From the IMG/VR virus record IMGVR_UViG_3300034272_001354, positions 1-64,000 of that record: 64,000 bases of DNA; one strand, written 5' to 3'. The stretch comes from a virus. Numbering within the stretch: position 1 is the first letter of the stretch; each line of letters starts with the position of its first letter. Positions 53,690 to 61,905 of this stretch are shown here, one piece after another. The notes beneath the pieces are model-generated. The model made no database searches. It saw only the letters and a list, made by a program, of their open reading frames with translations, and was not told the DNA's origin. A program made the translations under genes and the position numbers.

Positions 53690-54739
53690 AGTTATTTGTG
53701 GAAGTTTAATAATTAATCTTCTATTAGGTGCCGTTTGATTTTCATCTGTTACGTCAGGCCATTTTTTACCCTTAGCAAATTGGTCAGTTTCTCCAATACC
53801 TTTAGGTATAAAATTTAATTTAATTCCCGGTAAACTATTTTTAAGAAGTGAAGCAATTGTTTCTGCTCTTTTTTTAGATAAATCCATATTATAATCTTTT
53901 CTTTTTTGACCTGTTTTAAGTTTACCTTCAGGGTCTTCATCGATAGATGCTGATGATATTACTTCTACATCTCCTGTAGCATCAGAATAATTAGTTTTAA
54001 TTGATTTGATAAAATCTTTAAATTCTTGTTTAGCCTCATCTGTTAAATTAGTCTCATTAAATCTAAATGGACTTTCAATATTTAATTCAAATGGTGTATC
54101 TTCTGGTGTGTCTTCAGGTGTTTCAGGTGTAGGTTTATTTGAAAAATATTTAGCACTAGCACCAGGAAACAATTGTATTAAAATTCCATATCCTCCTTTT
54201 TTAACATACATTACCGGAGATATTGTATCATCTTTAGATTCTTCATATCTACCCTTTAATAAACTTAAGTCTTGTTTTATTATCTTTGCAGTGTAAAGTG
54301 TTGGTGAACCAACCTTTGATTTGTCGGTTGGAGATGGGAGTCTTCGGTCATTTGGTGCCATTGCAACAAATTTATAATCCATATTAGCATTTTGTAATGG
54401 TACTAAAGGCTCACCACCTACCGAAGATGAATAAAGGTCAGGCCAATATTTGTCAGTAAGTTCAAAATTTAAACCCCAACCATAATCTGAAACTAATTCT
54501 TTTGTTTTATAATTAACTTTAAAATTATATAAATCACCATTTACATATTTCCACTGTTGTCCATCAGCAACATCAACAATTGAATATAAGTAATTTTGAT
54601 TAATTTTAAAATAAAATTCACTTCCTAATTTATAAAAAGATTCATCAATTTCTTCTTCTTTTTCTTCTTGTTCTTGAAGAACTTTTTTAACTAAATTGTA
54701 TAATTCTGATTCTGTTAGTTTTATAATTTTTTTTCCCAT
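53675..54739 (-). CDS. OmpA-like-domain virion protein with capsid-targeting-like N-terminus
   Basis: 354 aa. KLTESELYNLVKKVLQE23-Q parallels the start of the protein at 34912 and gives an L-x-E site. The final 130 residues (NLTDEAKQEFKDFIKSIKTN, VEVISSASID, MDLSKKRAETIASLLKNSLP, NRRLIIKLP) are a clear OmpA C-terminal domain. That domain normally binds peptidoglycan, so a virion copy could contact the cell wall during ejection; a head location is inferred from the N-terminus only. Confidence 0.7.
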   Translation of the reverse strand: MGKKIIKLTESELYNLVKKVLQEQEEKEEEIDESFYKLGSEFYFKINQNYLYSIVDVADGQQWKYVNGDLYNFKVNYKTKELVSDYGWGLNFELTDKYWPDLYSSSVGGEPLVPLQNANMDYKFVAMAPNDRRLPSPTDKSKVGSPTLYTAKIIKQDLSLLKGRYEESKDDTISPVMYVKKGGYGILIQLFPGASAKYFSNKPTPETPEDTPEDTPFELNIESPFRFNETNLTDEAKQEFKDFIKSIKTNYSDATGDVEVISSASIDEDPEGKLKTGQKRKDYNMDLSKKRAETIASLLKNSLPGIKLNFIPKGIGETDQFAKGKKWPDVTDENQTAPNRRLIIKLPQITKKGS

Positions 54740-54751
54740 AATTTTTATTTA

Positions 54752-55531
54752 TTAATATATATACCTTTCTTTCAAAGAAAGATTTTTATCTGAGTGTTTT
54801 GTTTGAAAATCAAATAGTTTTTGAATATAACCATTTCGTCTTAAAACTTTAAAAACCAAGTTTTCATTTGAGAATTCCCCCCCATCTTCTAAACCTCGTG
54901 TTCTGTATTTTTTAAGTTTATCTTTAAATTTATTTATAATTTCTTTAGAAGTTTCTAACGAATCCTCATCTTCAGCATCATTGATTACATCATCAATCAT
55001 TTTCATCCATTCTTCAGATTTAGTTTTAATTAACGTTGTGTCAATCTCAACATCTTCTTTTTTTGGTTTAGTTATCCACTCATCCATCAATACAGAATAC
55101 TCTCCACTACTAGTGTGAGGTTCACTTGTATCCTGAACATACAATTCAACATCATAACCAAAAATGGTAATATTATGTTTATCGTTATATAATGTTTTCT
55201 TTAATCGGAATAGTTCTTCGTATAAAGGTAATTCTTTTTCCGAGAATTGTTTGAAGTCAACAAGAATGTGTAGGTCAATATCAGAATATTTTGACCAATT
55301 GTAGTTTGCTAATGAACCGGTCATAACAACATCGTCCACAACCATATCCACACCAATAAAGTCAATAAATTCGTAAGCAATTTGAAGTAGACGTTCTCTA
55401 ACCTTTGGCACCATGATTTCATCCTGACCTTTTGGGTCGGACATATACCTTTCATTAGGTAGTTCCCAAATTTTAGGATTTAACTCATCTTGTAGATGAA
55501 AGCTAGATAATATACTTTTTAAATTACTCAT
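54752..55531 (-). CDS. Polymerase-beta-like nucleotidyltransferase
   Basis: 259 aa from the ATG at 55529-55531 (an upstream TTG is possible). VVMTGSLANYNWSKYSDIDLHILVDF is the GS-x10-DxD nucleotidyltransferase motif, and DVELYVQD supplies the third acidic residue. Family members add NMP to proteins, RNA ends or antibiotics. A C-terminal helical part (VINDAEDEDSLETSKEIINK) follows. Substrate unknown; tRNA-like RNAs and SmpB lie in the same region, but no link is shown. Confidence 0.75.
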   Translation of the reverse strand: MSNLKSILSSFHLQDELNPKIWELPNERYMSDPKGQDEIMVPKVRERLLQIAYEFIDFIGVDMVVDDVVMTGSLANYNWSKYSDIDLHILVDFKQFSEKELPLYEELFRLKKTLYNDKHNITIFGYDVELYVQDTSEPHTSSGEYSVLMDEWITKPKKEDVEIDTTLIKTKSEEWMKMIDDVINDAEDEDSLETSKEIINKFKDKLKKYRTRGLEDGGEFSNENLVFKVLRRNGYIQKLFDFQTKHSDKNLSLKERYIY

Positions 55532-55535
55532 TAAC

Positions 55536-55543
55536 AATAAATA
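55536..55543 (-). promoter_or_regulatory. TATTTATT motif before 55531
   Basis: AAGTATTTATTGTTAATG lies 4 bp before the ATG, leaving almost no leader. Candidate late promoter. Confidence 0.4.
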
Positions 55544-55561
55544 CTTAAATAAGTATAATTG

Positions 55562-55804
55562 TTATACTTTTTTGTATTTGAATTTTTTAGATATATCTGT
55601 GGTGAAGTATTTTCCTTGAGATTCCGCCAATCTAAATTTGGTATAAACATTATGAGGTACATCTTCATATTCATATTTAGCCCCATTTTTAAATTCAGCA
55701 ATCATTTTTTTTGTAGTAGTATCGTATTCAGTTCTTACGATGTTTGTTGACTCAATCTCATTGATGATTTTAGTCCCGTCTATTATTTCTTTTTTTATCG
55801 CCAT
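55562..55804 (-). CDS. KTSC-domain small protein
   Basis: 80 aa. The second half (YEYEDVPHNVYTKFRLAESQ, GKYF) matches the KTSC domain, a short beta-alpha fold seen alone or fused to RNA- and DNA-related proteins. It overlaps the upstream gene by 35 bp. Function unknown. Confidence 0.7.
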   Translation of the reverse strand: MAIKKEIIDGTKIINEIESTNIVRTEYDTTTKKMIAEFKNGAKYEYEDVPHNVYTKFRLAESQGKYFTTDISKKFKYKKV

Positions 55805-56102
55805 TATCTAAAGGTGTTTTTAAGTCGATTATTTTTAGTTTATCCATAAGATAATCACTAAACTCATTATGGTCAACATCACCGAAAAAACTTTTTATTT
55901 CAAAAAACACTTCATTTCTTAAATCTGAAAATTTTTGAAAATTTCTCATTATATCAGTCGGATAATATGGGGGACTTTTCAAATCTTCTTCGGTCCACCC
56001 CTCACGTTTAAACGCCTTACGTAAATTGTAATAAGTTTGAGACAACTCATTATCAACACCTAACGTGTCAATATATTTCATCCAATGTTTTTTATGTTCC
56101 AT
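55770..56102 (-). CDS. Small hypothetical protein
   Basis: 110 aa, helical (MKYIDTLGVDNELSQTYYNL, FFEIKSFFGDVDHNEFSDYL). Not recognised. TATTTATT (56106-56113) lies 3 bp before the ATG. It is divergent from the clpC-like gene. Confidence 0.55.
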   Translation of the reverse strand: MEHKKHWMKYIDTLGVDNELSQTYYNLRKAFKREGWTEEDLKSPPYYPTDIMRNFQKFSDLRNEVFFEIKSFFGDVDHNEFSDYLMDKLKIIDLKTPLDNGDKKRNNRRD

Positions 56103-56126
56103 TTCAATAAATATAATTTAAATTTG

Positions 56127-56158
56127 TTTTGTCCATTCAAATATTTGCATTACTTTTG
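56127..56158 (+). promoter_or_regulatory. Host-type promoter of the clpC-like gene
   Basis: TTTTG ending at 56131, 19 bp, TACTTTTG (56151-56158) fits TTTG-N19-TAnnTTTG. The leader is about 50 bp. Confidence 0.75.
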
Positions 56159-56214
56159 TTCCAATCATTTGAAAAAGTGAAAATAACCCTTATACTTAAA
56201 TAAAACAATTAATT

Positions 56215-58260
56215 ATGACAGAATCTATGGATGGTGGAAGTAACGGTGGAAATAAAGCAGTTAAAACTGATTCATCAACTCCCGTATTAGACAATTTTAG
56301 TAGAGATTTAATAAAACTTGCCGAAGAGGGTAAACTTGACCCGGTGGTTGGTAGAGAAAGAGAAATCACTCGAATTGCACAAATCCTTTCACGTAGAAAG
56401 AAAAATAACCCAATTATTATTGGTGAACCTGGTTGTGGTAAAACCGCAATTGTTGAAGGTCTTGCCATTATGATTTATAATGGGGATTGTCCAAGAAACT
56501 TAATGGACAAAAGAATTGTGTCATTAGATATGACATCAATTGTTGCGGGAACAAAATATCGTGGACAATTTGAAGAAAGAATGAAAGTCATTATCGAAGA
56601 ACTTCAAAACGAACCAAACATCATTGTATTCATTGACGAAATCCACACAATCGTTGGAGCAGGTAATTCATCAGGTTCAATGGACGCGTCGAATATCTTC
56701 AAACCAGCACTTGCTCGTGGAGAGATTCAATGTGTTGGGGCAACCACTTTGGATGAATACAGAAAAAACTTTGAGAAAGACGGAGCGTTAGAAAGACGTT
56801 TCCAAAAAGTTGTTGTGGATGCTGCAACCAAAGAAGAGACATTAATCATCCTTAAAAATGTAAAAGACAAATACGAGAACTACCACAAGGTAACTTATAC
56901 TGATGAAGTATTGTCTGTATGTGTTGATTTAGCAGACCGTTATATCACAGATAGAGAATTCCCGGACAAAGGATTCGACATTATTGATGAGGTTGGAGCG
57001 AGAAGTCAGGTAGATGTGAAAATGCCAGATTCAATTGAAAAATTGAAACTTCAAGCGTCAAACATTAAACAAGAAAAAATTGATGTAGTAAAACAACAAC
57101 GATACGAGGAGGCGGCAAACCTACGTGATAAAGAAAAACGTATCTTAACCAAACTTGAAGCTGAAAAGAAAAAGTTTGAAGAAGAACTTCTTACACACAA
57201 AAAAGAAATCACTTTGGATTTAGTTTATGAAGTGGTTTCCAATATGACAAAAATTCCAGTTACCAAATTAAATGCTGATGAAACCAAACTATTGTCAGAG
57301 ATGGAAACAAATCTATCTGATAAAGTTATTGGACAATCTGAAGCAGTTTCAAAGATTGCAAAATCAATCCGTAGAAACAGAATTGGTATTAAAGACCCGA
57401 ACAAACCAATCGGTTCATTCATCTTTTTAGGTTCAACAGGTGTTGGTAAAACATACTTGGCAAAACAACTAGCGAAACAAATGTTCGGTAGCGAAGATAA
57501 TATGATTCGTGTGGATATGTCCGAGTACCAAGAAAAACACACCATTTCAAGATTAATTGGAGCACCTCCGGGATACGTTGGATACGATGAAGGTGGACAA
57601 TTAACCGAACAAGTGAAAAACAAACCTTATTCTGTAATTCTATTTGATGAAATTGAGAAAGCAAACAAAGATATCTTTTCAACACTTCTTCAAGTATTAG
57701 ACGATGGTCACCTTACCGATGGTATGGGGAGAAAGATTAACTTCAAAAATTGTGTCATCATTATGACATCAAATGTTGGAGCTAAAAAATTACAAGATTT
57801 TGGTTCAGGGGTTGGTTTTAAAACAGGAGCTAGTTCTTATGTAGAAGAAGAATACAAACGTGAGACACTTAAAAAAGAACTTAAGAAATTCTTTACTCCG
57901 GAATTCTTAAACAGAATTGATGAGGTTGTTATCTTTAACTCTTTGGTTAAAGAAGACGTTAAGAAAATCGTTAAATTGGAATTGGACAAACTATCTAAAA
58001 GATTGGTTGGATTGAAATATAACATAACATTTGATGAAAGTATTTTAGAACTAATCTCTGAAGTTGGATTTGATGAAACCTACGGGGCAAGACCAATCAA
58101 AAGAGCTATCCAAGATAAGATTGAGGATTTTGTATCTGAAGAGATTATCAAAGGAAATATGGTGGAGGGTGTTCCATACACCCTTGTATCCGTAGAGAAA
58201 GAAGTGGTGGTCAAAACAGAACCTACCAAAAAGACAAGAAAGAAAAAAGAGGACAATTAG
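56215..58260 (+). CDS. clpC: ClpC-like AAA+ unfoldase lacking the N domain
   Basis: 681 aa. D1 has Walker A GEPGCGKT (about 70-77), Walker [11 protein letters not shown] and [10 protein letters not shown] with its Arg finger. A UVR-type segment ([17 protein letters not shown], about 295-312) separates it from D2: Walker A GSTGVGKT (about 405-412), [21 protein letters not shown], and GARPIKRAI (sensor 2). GSGVGFKTG near residue 532 is the VGF-type loop that docks ClpP; ClpB lacks it. The usual 140-residue N domain (adaptor and substrate binding) is replaced by a 25-residue flexible tail. It should unfold substrates for host ClpP. Confidence 0.9.
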   Translation: MTESMDGGSNGGNKAVKTDSSTPVLDNFSRDLIKLAEEGKLDPVVGREREITRIAQILSRRKKNNPIIIGEPGCGKTAIVEGLAIMIYNGDCPRNLMDKRIVSLDMTSIVAGTKYRGQFEERMKVIIEELQNEPNIIVFIDEIHTIVGAGNSSGSMDASNIFKPALARGEIQCVGATTLDEYRKNFEKDGALERRFQKVVVDAATKEETLIILKNVKDKYENYHKVTYTDEVLSVCVDLADRYITDREFPDKGFDIIDEVGARSQVDVKMPDSIEKLKLQASNIKQEKIDVVKQQRYEEAANLRDKEKRILTKLEAEKKKFEEELLTHKKEITLDLVYEVVSNMTKIPVTKLNADETKLLSEMETNLSDKVIGQSEAVSKIAKSIRRNRIGIKDPNKPIGSFIFLGSTGVGKTYLAKQLAKQMFGSEDNMIRVDMSEYQEKHTISRLIGAPPGYVGYDEGGQLTEQVKNKPYSVILFDEIEKANKDIFSTLLQVLDDGHLTDGMGRKINFKNCVIIMTSNVGAKKLQDFGSGVGFKTGASSYVEEEYKRETLKKELKKFFTPEFLNRIDEVVIFNSLVKEDVKKIVKLELDKLSKRLVGLKYNITFDESILELISEVGFDETYGARPIKRAIQDKIEDFVSEEIIKGNMVEGVPYTLVSVEKEVVVKTEPTKKTRKKKEDN

Positions 58261-58271
58261 TCCTCTTTTTT
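58243..58271. terminator. Terminator at the clpC-like gene end
   Basis: AAAAAAGAGGAC / GTCCTCTTTTTT with loop AATTA; the TAG stop is inside the hairpin. It also reads as a terminator for the convergent gene at 58281. Confidence 0.9.
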
Positions 58272-58280
58272 TATATTAAA

Positions 58281-58703
58281 TTATTTTTCAAAACTCATAA
58301 GAAACCTTTCAAATTCTTGTAAAATATTAGGTTTTGACAATAAAGGAAACTTTTTAGGTTCAATTGCTAATCCCATTCCGTGAATTTTATCTTTAGTTCC
58401 TACCTGACTAGGTTCTTTAACTTTTTTGGTTTTAACAATAGCATAATCAGGATTAAAAGTAACAAATAACGTTAATTTTTTTTCAGGTATATTTTTCATA
58501 AATTTTAATTCAGAACCCCCTGTTTCTATCGAATAATTAAGTTTTCTCAAAACTGAGTCTAACATTTGAGGTGTTACCTTTTTTTCTTTTTTAGGAGTAG
58601 GAGTTGGTACTCCCTGTTCAGAAATTACATTTTTTTTACCTGAGTGCATCTCAAGGATTCTATTTTTCTCATCTTGAGAAATGTCATTAAATAAATTTTT
58701 CAT
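58281..58703 (-). CDS. Small virion-type protein with shared N-terminal signal
   Basis: 140 aa. MKNLFNDISQDEKNRILEMH, then NVISE29-Q, parallels the start of the protein at 37393-38523 and ends at an I-x-E site. A PTPTP linker and a compact alpha/beta domain of about 90 residues follow. Likely a packaged internal protein. TATTTATA lies 16 bp upstream. Confidence 0.55.
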   Translation of the reverse strand: MKNLFNDISQDEKNRILEMHSGKKNVISEQGVPTPTPKKEKKVTPQMLDSVLRKLNYSIETGGSELKFMKNIPEKKLTLFVTFNPDYAIVKTKKVKEPSQVGTKDKIHGMGLAIEPKKFPLLSKPNILQEFERFLMSFEK

Positions 58704-58719
58704 ATCGTTATCTTTTTAT

Positions 58720-58727
58720 TATAAATA
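58720..58727 (-). promoter_or_regulatory. TATTTATA motif before 58703
   Basis: ATATTTATAATAAAAAG lies 16 bp before the ATG. Candidate late promoter. Confidence 0.5.
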
Positions 58728-58732
58728 TATCG

Positions 58733-58766
58733 AAAAAAAAAGAGAACATTAAGTCCTCTTTTTTTA
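58733..58766. terminator. Terminator after the peptidase gene
   Basis: AGAGGAC / GTTCTCT stem (minus strand, one G-T pair) with A and T runs on both sides; it ends the 58767-59588 transcript. Confidence 0.8.
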
Positions 58767-59588
58767 TTAAAACAATTTAAAATATTTACTATCAACTTTA
58801 AACGGATACTTCTTATATCCTAACCCCTCAATCATCTTTTTACCGGTCTCTATTCCACTATAAACATCTTCGACAACAACATACTCATTTGGGGTGTGAT
58901 AGTTGTAATAACCTATCGCAAAATTGATACAGGAGAAATCAAAGATATTCTTTAATGCGTAAACATCTGTATATGGGTGAGATTGATAGTCATGTCTACC
59001 GTTAAACCCTTCGTTTAATGCTACATCACAAATTTTAAAAAATTCACTATCTCTTTCAAACAATTGTGTTCCCATACAATATTCACTAACCATAACATTT
59101 CCCGGAGCATCAAACTGAATACCATAACCAACATTTAAAAAGAAATTTGGGTCGGCCTTTTTAGAACCATGACATCCGGTTTCTTCTGATACAAAGAATG
59201 CCGCTTTTAAATTTGGTAATTCTTTTAATAATTCCAAACAAGCAAAAACCCCACATTTATCGTCACCACCAATACCTGTTGGGTGTCCAAAATGATTATA
59301 CGCTTTTAGGGATGGTTTTAAAACTTTTTGTTCGTTAGGTAATGTTTCCTCACGAATAATAATGTTATCCAAAGAGTGGACCGTGTCGGTATGAGCAATC
59401 ACACAAGGGAAATATTCAATAAATTCATCGGTTTGTTTAACCGCATAAATATTATTATGCTCATCCATATTAAATGGAATCCCATTGTCTTCTAACCATT
59501 TGATTAGAAACTCAACCATAAGGTCTTCTTGATATGTTTTTGTCGGAACTGACAAAACTTCTTTTAATAATTCATAATCTCTATCCAT
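58767..59588 (-). CDS. M20-family metallopeptidase (PepT-like)
   Basis: 273 aa. Zinc-site motifs in order: VIAHTDTVH (His/Asp), GIGGDDKCG (bridging Asp), FVSEETGCHG (catalytic and metal Glu), IQFDAPGN (Asp), and a late His in YNYHTPNEYV. This matches peptidase T and related di/tripeptidases, but it is shorter than PepT (about 400), so the dimerisation domain appears reduced. It could finish degradation of Clp-derived peptides to amino acids. The host-type -7 element ends 4 bp before the ATG. Confidence 0.85.
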   Translation of the reverse strand: MDRDYELLKEVLSVPTKTYQEDLMVEFLIKWLEDNGIPFNMDEHNNIYAVKQTDEFIEYFPCVIAHTDTVHSLDNIIIREETLPNEQKVLKPSLKAYNHFGHPTGIGGDDKCGVFACLELLKELPNLKAAFFVSEETGCHGSKKADPNFFLNVGYGIQFDAPGNVMVSEYCMGTQLFERDSEFFKICDVALNEGFNGRHDYQSHPYTDVYALKNIFDFSCINFAIGYYNYHTPNEYVVVEDVYSGIETGKKMIEGLGYKKYPFKVDSKYFKLF

Positions 59589-59592
59589 TCAA

Positions 59593-59600
59593 CAAAGATA
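59593..59600 (-). promoter_or_regulatory. Host-type -7 element of the peptidase gene
   Basis: TATCTTTG on the minus strand ends 4 bp before the ATG. The expected -33 position (19 bp away) holds CTTTA, a weak match. The transcript would be leaderless or nearly so. Confidence 0.6.
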
Positions 59601-59630
59601 ATATAAAATATGACAATATTAAAGATTTTA

Positions 59631-60998
59631 TTAGTTTATTCTAATAAACCCTTCAAATAACTCGGGAGAAACTAAAAAGTTATTAAATTCTTCTTCGGTG
59701 TAACTTCTATCTTCCAATCCACCACCATCTTTTTTAAACACTTGAACAACAATTTTATTTGTTGCCGGGTCGATTTTTCTAATAAAAAACTCTCTACCTG
59801 ATTTAGTTTCATATCTGTTGTTAAGATGATAATTTTTAGTAATTCTATTGAATATATTAGAGTATTCATAAACATCAATAAATTCATCAGAATCTTCTAT
59901 TTTTTCAAAGATTTTATCAAGTTGTCTTTCCACAGATTCATTGAATGATTTTTCATCAAAGCTGACACTATCAATTTCCCACCTATTCTCATCCCATCCG
60001 CCAATATTACTATCTCTATGACCAATATTTTTTAACACTTCTCGTAAAGATAATGTTTTATCTCCAACGTTGTTATATAAAGATAATAATATACTCACAG
60101 TGGTGTAATACTGTCTAAAACAATCTTGTCTAATTAAACCATAATTAGAAAAATAATCACACACGTCACCCTCAATCCATTCTTTGGCACCATTATTTCT
60201 ACTAGCATTTTCTTCGTCAGTCCAATCAGTAATAATGTAATCAACCTCATTTGGAAACATTTTCTCTAATAATTTACTAGATTGTTCTTTGTCTTCATCA
60301 GTATCTAATTTAGCGGTAGATGGACTAATAAGTCGAAGTATTTGTTTTAATTTAGTTAAATTGTCATCTGAAAATTGATATAAAAGATATCCTTCATTCC
60401 ATTCATTATATCCGTGGTCATAATCAATAAAATTGGCTCCATCATAATAAGAATAAACCGATTCCGCAAAAGGAATATCGTATTCGTCAATATCAAATAA
60501 TTTTAAATAATCCTCCATATCATCAAACTGAAGTTTAACCATACTTTTAGTTGGATTTTTCTCATTATATATGAACTTCCAAACAAGGTCGTCAGCTCTT
60601 TGCATTTGATTAGACGTTACTTTTTCTCCGTTTTTAACATCCAATAGTAATTTGTAAACATCTGATTGACCCACAATATTATCAACAACGGATTTAACCT
60701 CATCCGGTAAATCGGATTCAAATTCACTTCTATTTAATTCTCTGTGTCTGGTTGCTTCACCACCATAATATTCTATTTTATTATCTTGTGTTTTATGAAT
60801 AACTGATGTTTGAATTGGTTCCTTATTTTTATCTATAATAAAATAAGTGTCCCCCTCTTTAAATTGATTCCATCTGTCTTTATAGTTTTCCGGTGCGTAA
60901 TAAACAAAGGAATCGTAGTCCAATGGGTCTACAACCATCCAATCTTCATTATCTAATAATATATTTTTCATCCCGTGAAAATCCTTTGTGTCAGGCAT
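59631..60998 (-). CDS. Large hypothetical acidic protein
   Basis: 455 aa, not recognised. It is acidic and aromatic-rich (VYSYYDGANFIDYDHGYNEW, YIITDWTDEENASRNNGAKE). There is no signal peptide and no catalytic motif. TATTTATT (61015-61022) lies 16 bp before the ATG, next to the divergent tmRNA promoter. Confidence 0.6.
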   Translation of the reverse strand: MPDTKDFHGMKNILLDNEDWMVVDPLDYDSFVYYAPENYKDRWNQFKEGDTYFIIDKNKEPIQTSVIHKTQDNKIEYYGGEATRHRELNRSEFESDLPDEVKSVVDNIVGQSDVYKLLLDVKNGEKVTSNQMQRADDLVWKFIYNEKNPTKSMVKLQFDDMEDYLKLFDIDEYDIPFAESVYSYYDGANFIDYDHGYNEWNEGYLLYQFSDDNLTKLKQILRLISPSTAKLDTDEDKEQSSKLLEKMFPNEVDYIITDWTDEENASRNNGAKEWIEGDVCDYFSNYGLIRQDCFRQYYTTVSILLSLYNNVGDKTLSLREVLKNIGHRDSNIGGWDENRWEIDSVSFDEKSFNESVERQLDKIFEKIEDSDEFIDVYEYSNIFNRITKNYHLNNRYETKSGREFFIRKIDPATNKIVVQVFKKDGGGLEDRSYTEEEFNNFLVSPELFEGFIRIN

Positions 60999-61030
60999 TG
61001 ATATTTATTTTAATAATAAATATAATTTTA

Positions 61031-61061
61031 TTTGGATTTATCCAAAAATGTATTATCTTTG
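61031..61061 (+). promoter_or_regulatory. Host-type promoter of the tmRNA
   Basis: TTTG (61031-61034), 19 bp, TATCTTTG (61054-61061): an exact consensus. The mature 5' end (61076) is 15 bp past the element, leaving a short leader for RNase P to remove. Confidence 0.85.
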
Positions 61062-61075
61062 TGGTATCAAAATAT

Positions 61076-61471
61076 GGGGGTAAAATGGTATTGACTGGCA
61101 TATCTACTTATTTGGGGCACGTAGTGAGAAGTTTCCTATCACTTAAATCTATGGATGACAAAATTATAAATGGCAACATTTTAAACAAAATGGCTCTAGT
61201 AGGTCTTGTACGTCAAGACGAGCTTGTGAACGTAGCGTAAGCAAACACACATTCGGGCCGGTGAGCATTACGCCTAGGAACAGAAGCTTTTACAAAGGTG
61301 TGGTACCTATCCGAAAAGGTACAAGTGGAGGATTAGTTCTCAATAAACCGAACCACTCAAAAATAAGGGAATTGTGAAATTTCGGATTGTTAGCTTAAAC
61401 AATGTCCTAAACGTGTAGTCCTGAACACTTAGGGTGAGCAACACGAGGCTTCGAAGCCTCTACCTCCACCA
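61076..61471 (+). ncRNA. ssrA: tmRNA (transfer-messenger RNA), one-piece
   Basis: About 396 nt. GGGGGTA (61076-61082) pairs with TACCTCC (61461-61467) as the acceptor stem; the third pair is G-U, the AlaRS identity element. CCA is encoded (61469-61471). GGTATTGACTGGC matches the conserved GGnnTnGACnGG after the acceptor. AAACGTGTAGT matches the conserved tRNA-like 3' part, and TTCGAA lies in the T-loop region. The tag frame is 61202-61240. tmRNA with SmpB rescues stalled ribosomes and tags the nascent chain. A terminator follows directly. Confidence 0.93.
61202..61240 (+). other. tmRNA tag reading frame: GLVRQDELVNVA-stop
   Basis: Resume codon GGT is preceded by CTAGTA, which keeps the U(-5) and A(-4) needed for resumption in E. 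coli tmRNA. Twelve codons end in TAA. A glycine start is usual in Bacteroidetes tags, but those end ALAA (or AMAA); this ends VNVA. The start codon is inferred; an upstream in-frame alternative would give a longer tag with the same C-terminus. Confidence 0.75.
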
Positions 61472-61477
61472 AAAGAA

Positions 61478-61504
61478 AAACCCATCATTACGATGGGTTT
61501 TTTT
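61478..61504 (+). terminator. Terminator of the tmRNA gene
   Basis: AAACCCATC / GATGGGTTT with loop ATTAC, then TTTT. It also reads in the other direction for the convergent gene at 61528. Confidence 0.9.
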
Positions 61505-61527
61505 ATTATCAGTTCAATGTTTATTTT

Positions 61528-61860
61528 TTAATCTTGTAATAAATCCTTTTTACTCGGATTCAATTTATTCGTTAATTTATCTAATCTTGAATCAACAAAT
61601 CTATATATTTCGTCAATATGAGTCGTAATATGTCTATTCGTTGTTTCATTTAATTTATTTGTTCTATCAATCTCACCATCAATACGACGGTTAATCATTT
61701 GGTCTACCTCATCTATTCTTAAATAAATATTATTTATTATTTCTTGTTGAGTTCTAACCAATCCTTTTAATTTTTTGATGTTTGAATACATCCTAACCAC
61801 AACTATAACCCCCAGTATCCCGAGAACCATAACCATACCTAAAAACATTCCTATAATCAT
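61528..61860 (-). CDS. Membrane-anchored coiled-coil protein
   Basis: 110 aa. Residues 1-22 (MIIGMFLGMVMVLGILGVIV) form one transmembrane helix, followed by a basic KKLK and a coiled coil (IINNIYLRIDEVDQMINRRI). The topology resembles small inner-membrane spanins or phage membrane anchors. No holin or endolysin is visible near it. Function open. Confidence 0.6.
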   Translation of the reverse strand: MIIGMFLGMVMVLGILGVIVVVRMYSNIKKLKGLVRTQQEIINNIYLRIDEVDQMINRRIDGEIDRTNKLNETTNRHITTHIDEIYRFVDSRLDKLTNKLNPSKKDLLQD

Positions 61861-61905
61861 AATTTCTGTGTTTTATTTATTTGTTTATTTGAACTGATAA
61901 TTTTA

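Noticed and set aside
54281-54288. TATCTTTG inside the gene at 53675-54739
   Set aside because: It has no -33 element at 19 bp and no plus-strand gene follows.
60893-61240. A 115-codon plus-strand open frame
   Set aside because: Its 3' end is the tmRNA tag frame and its 5' part is antisense to the gene at 59631-60998; the segment is an RNA gene.
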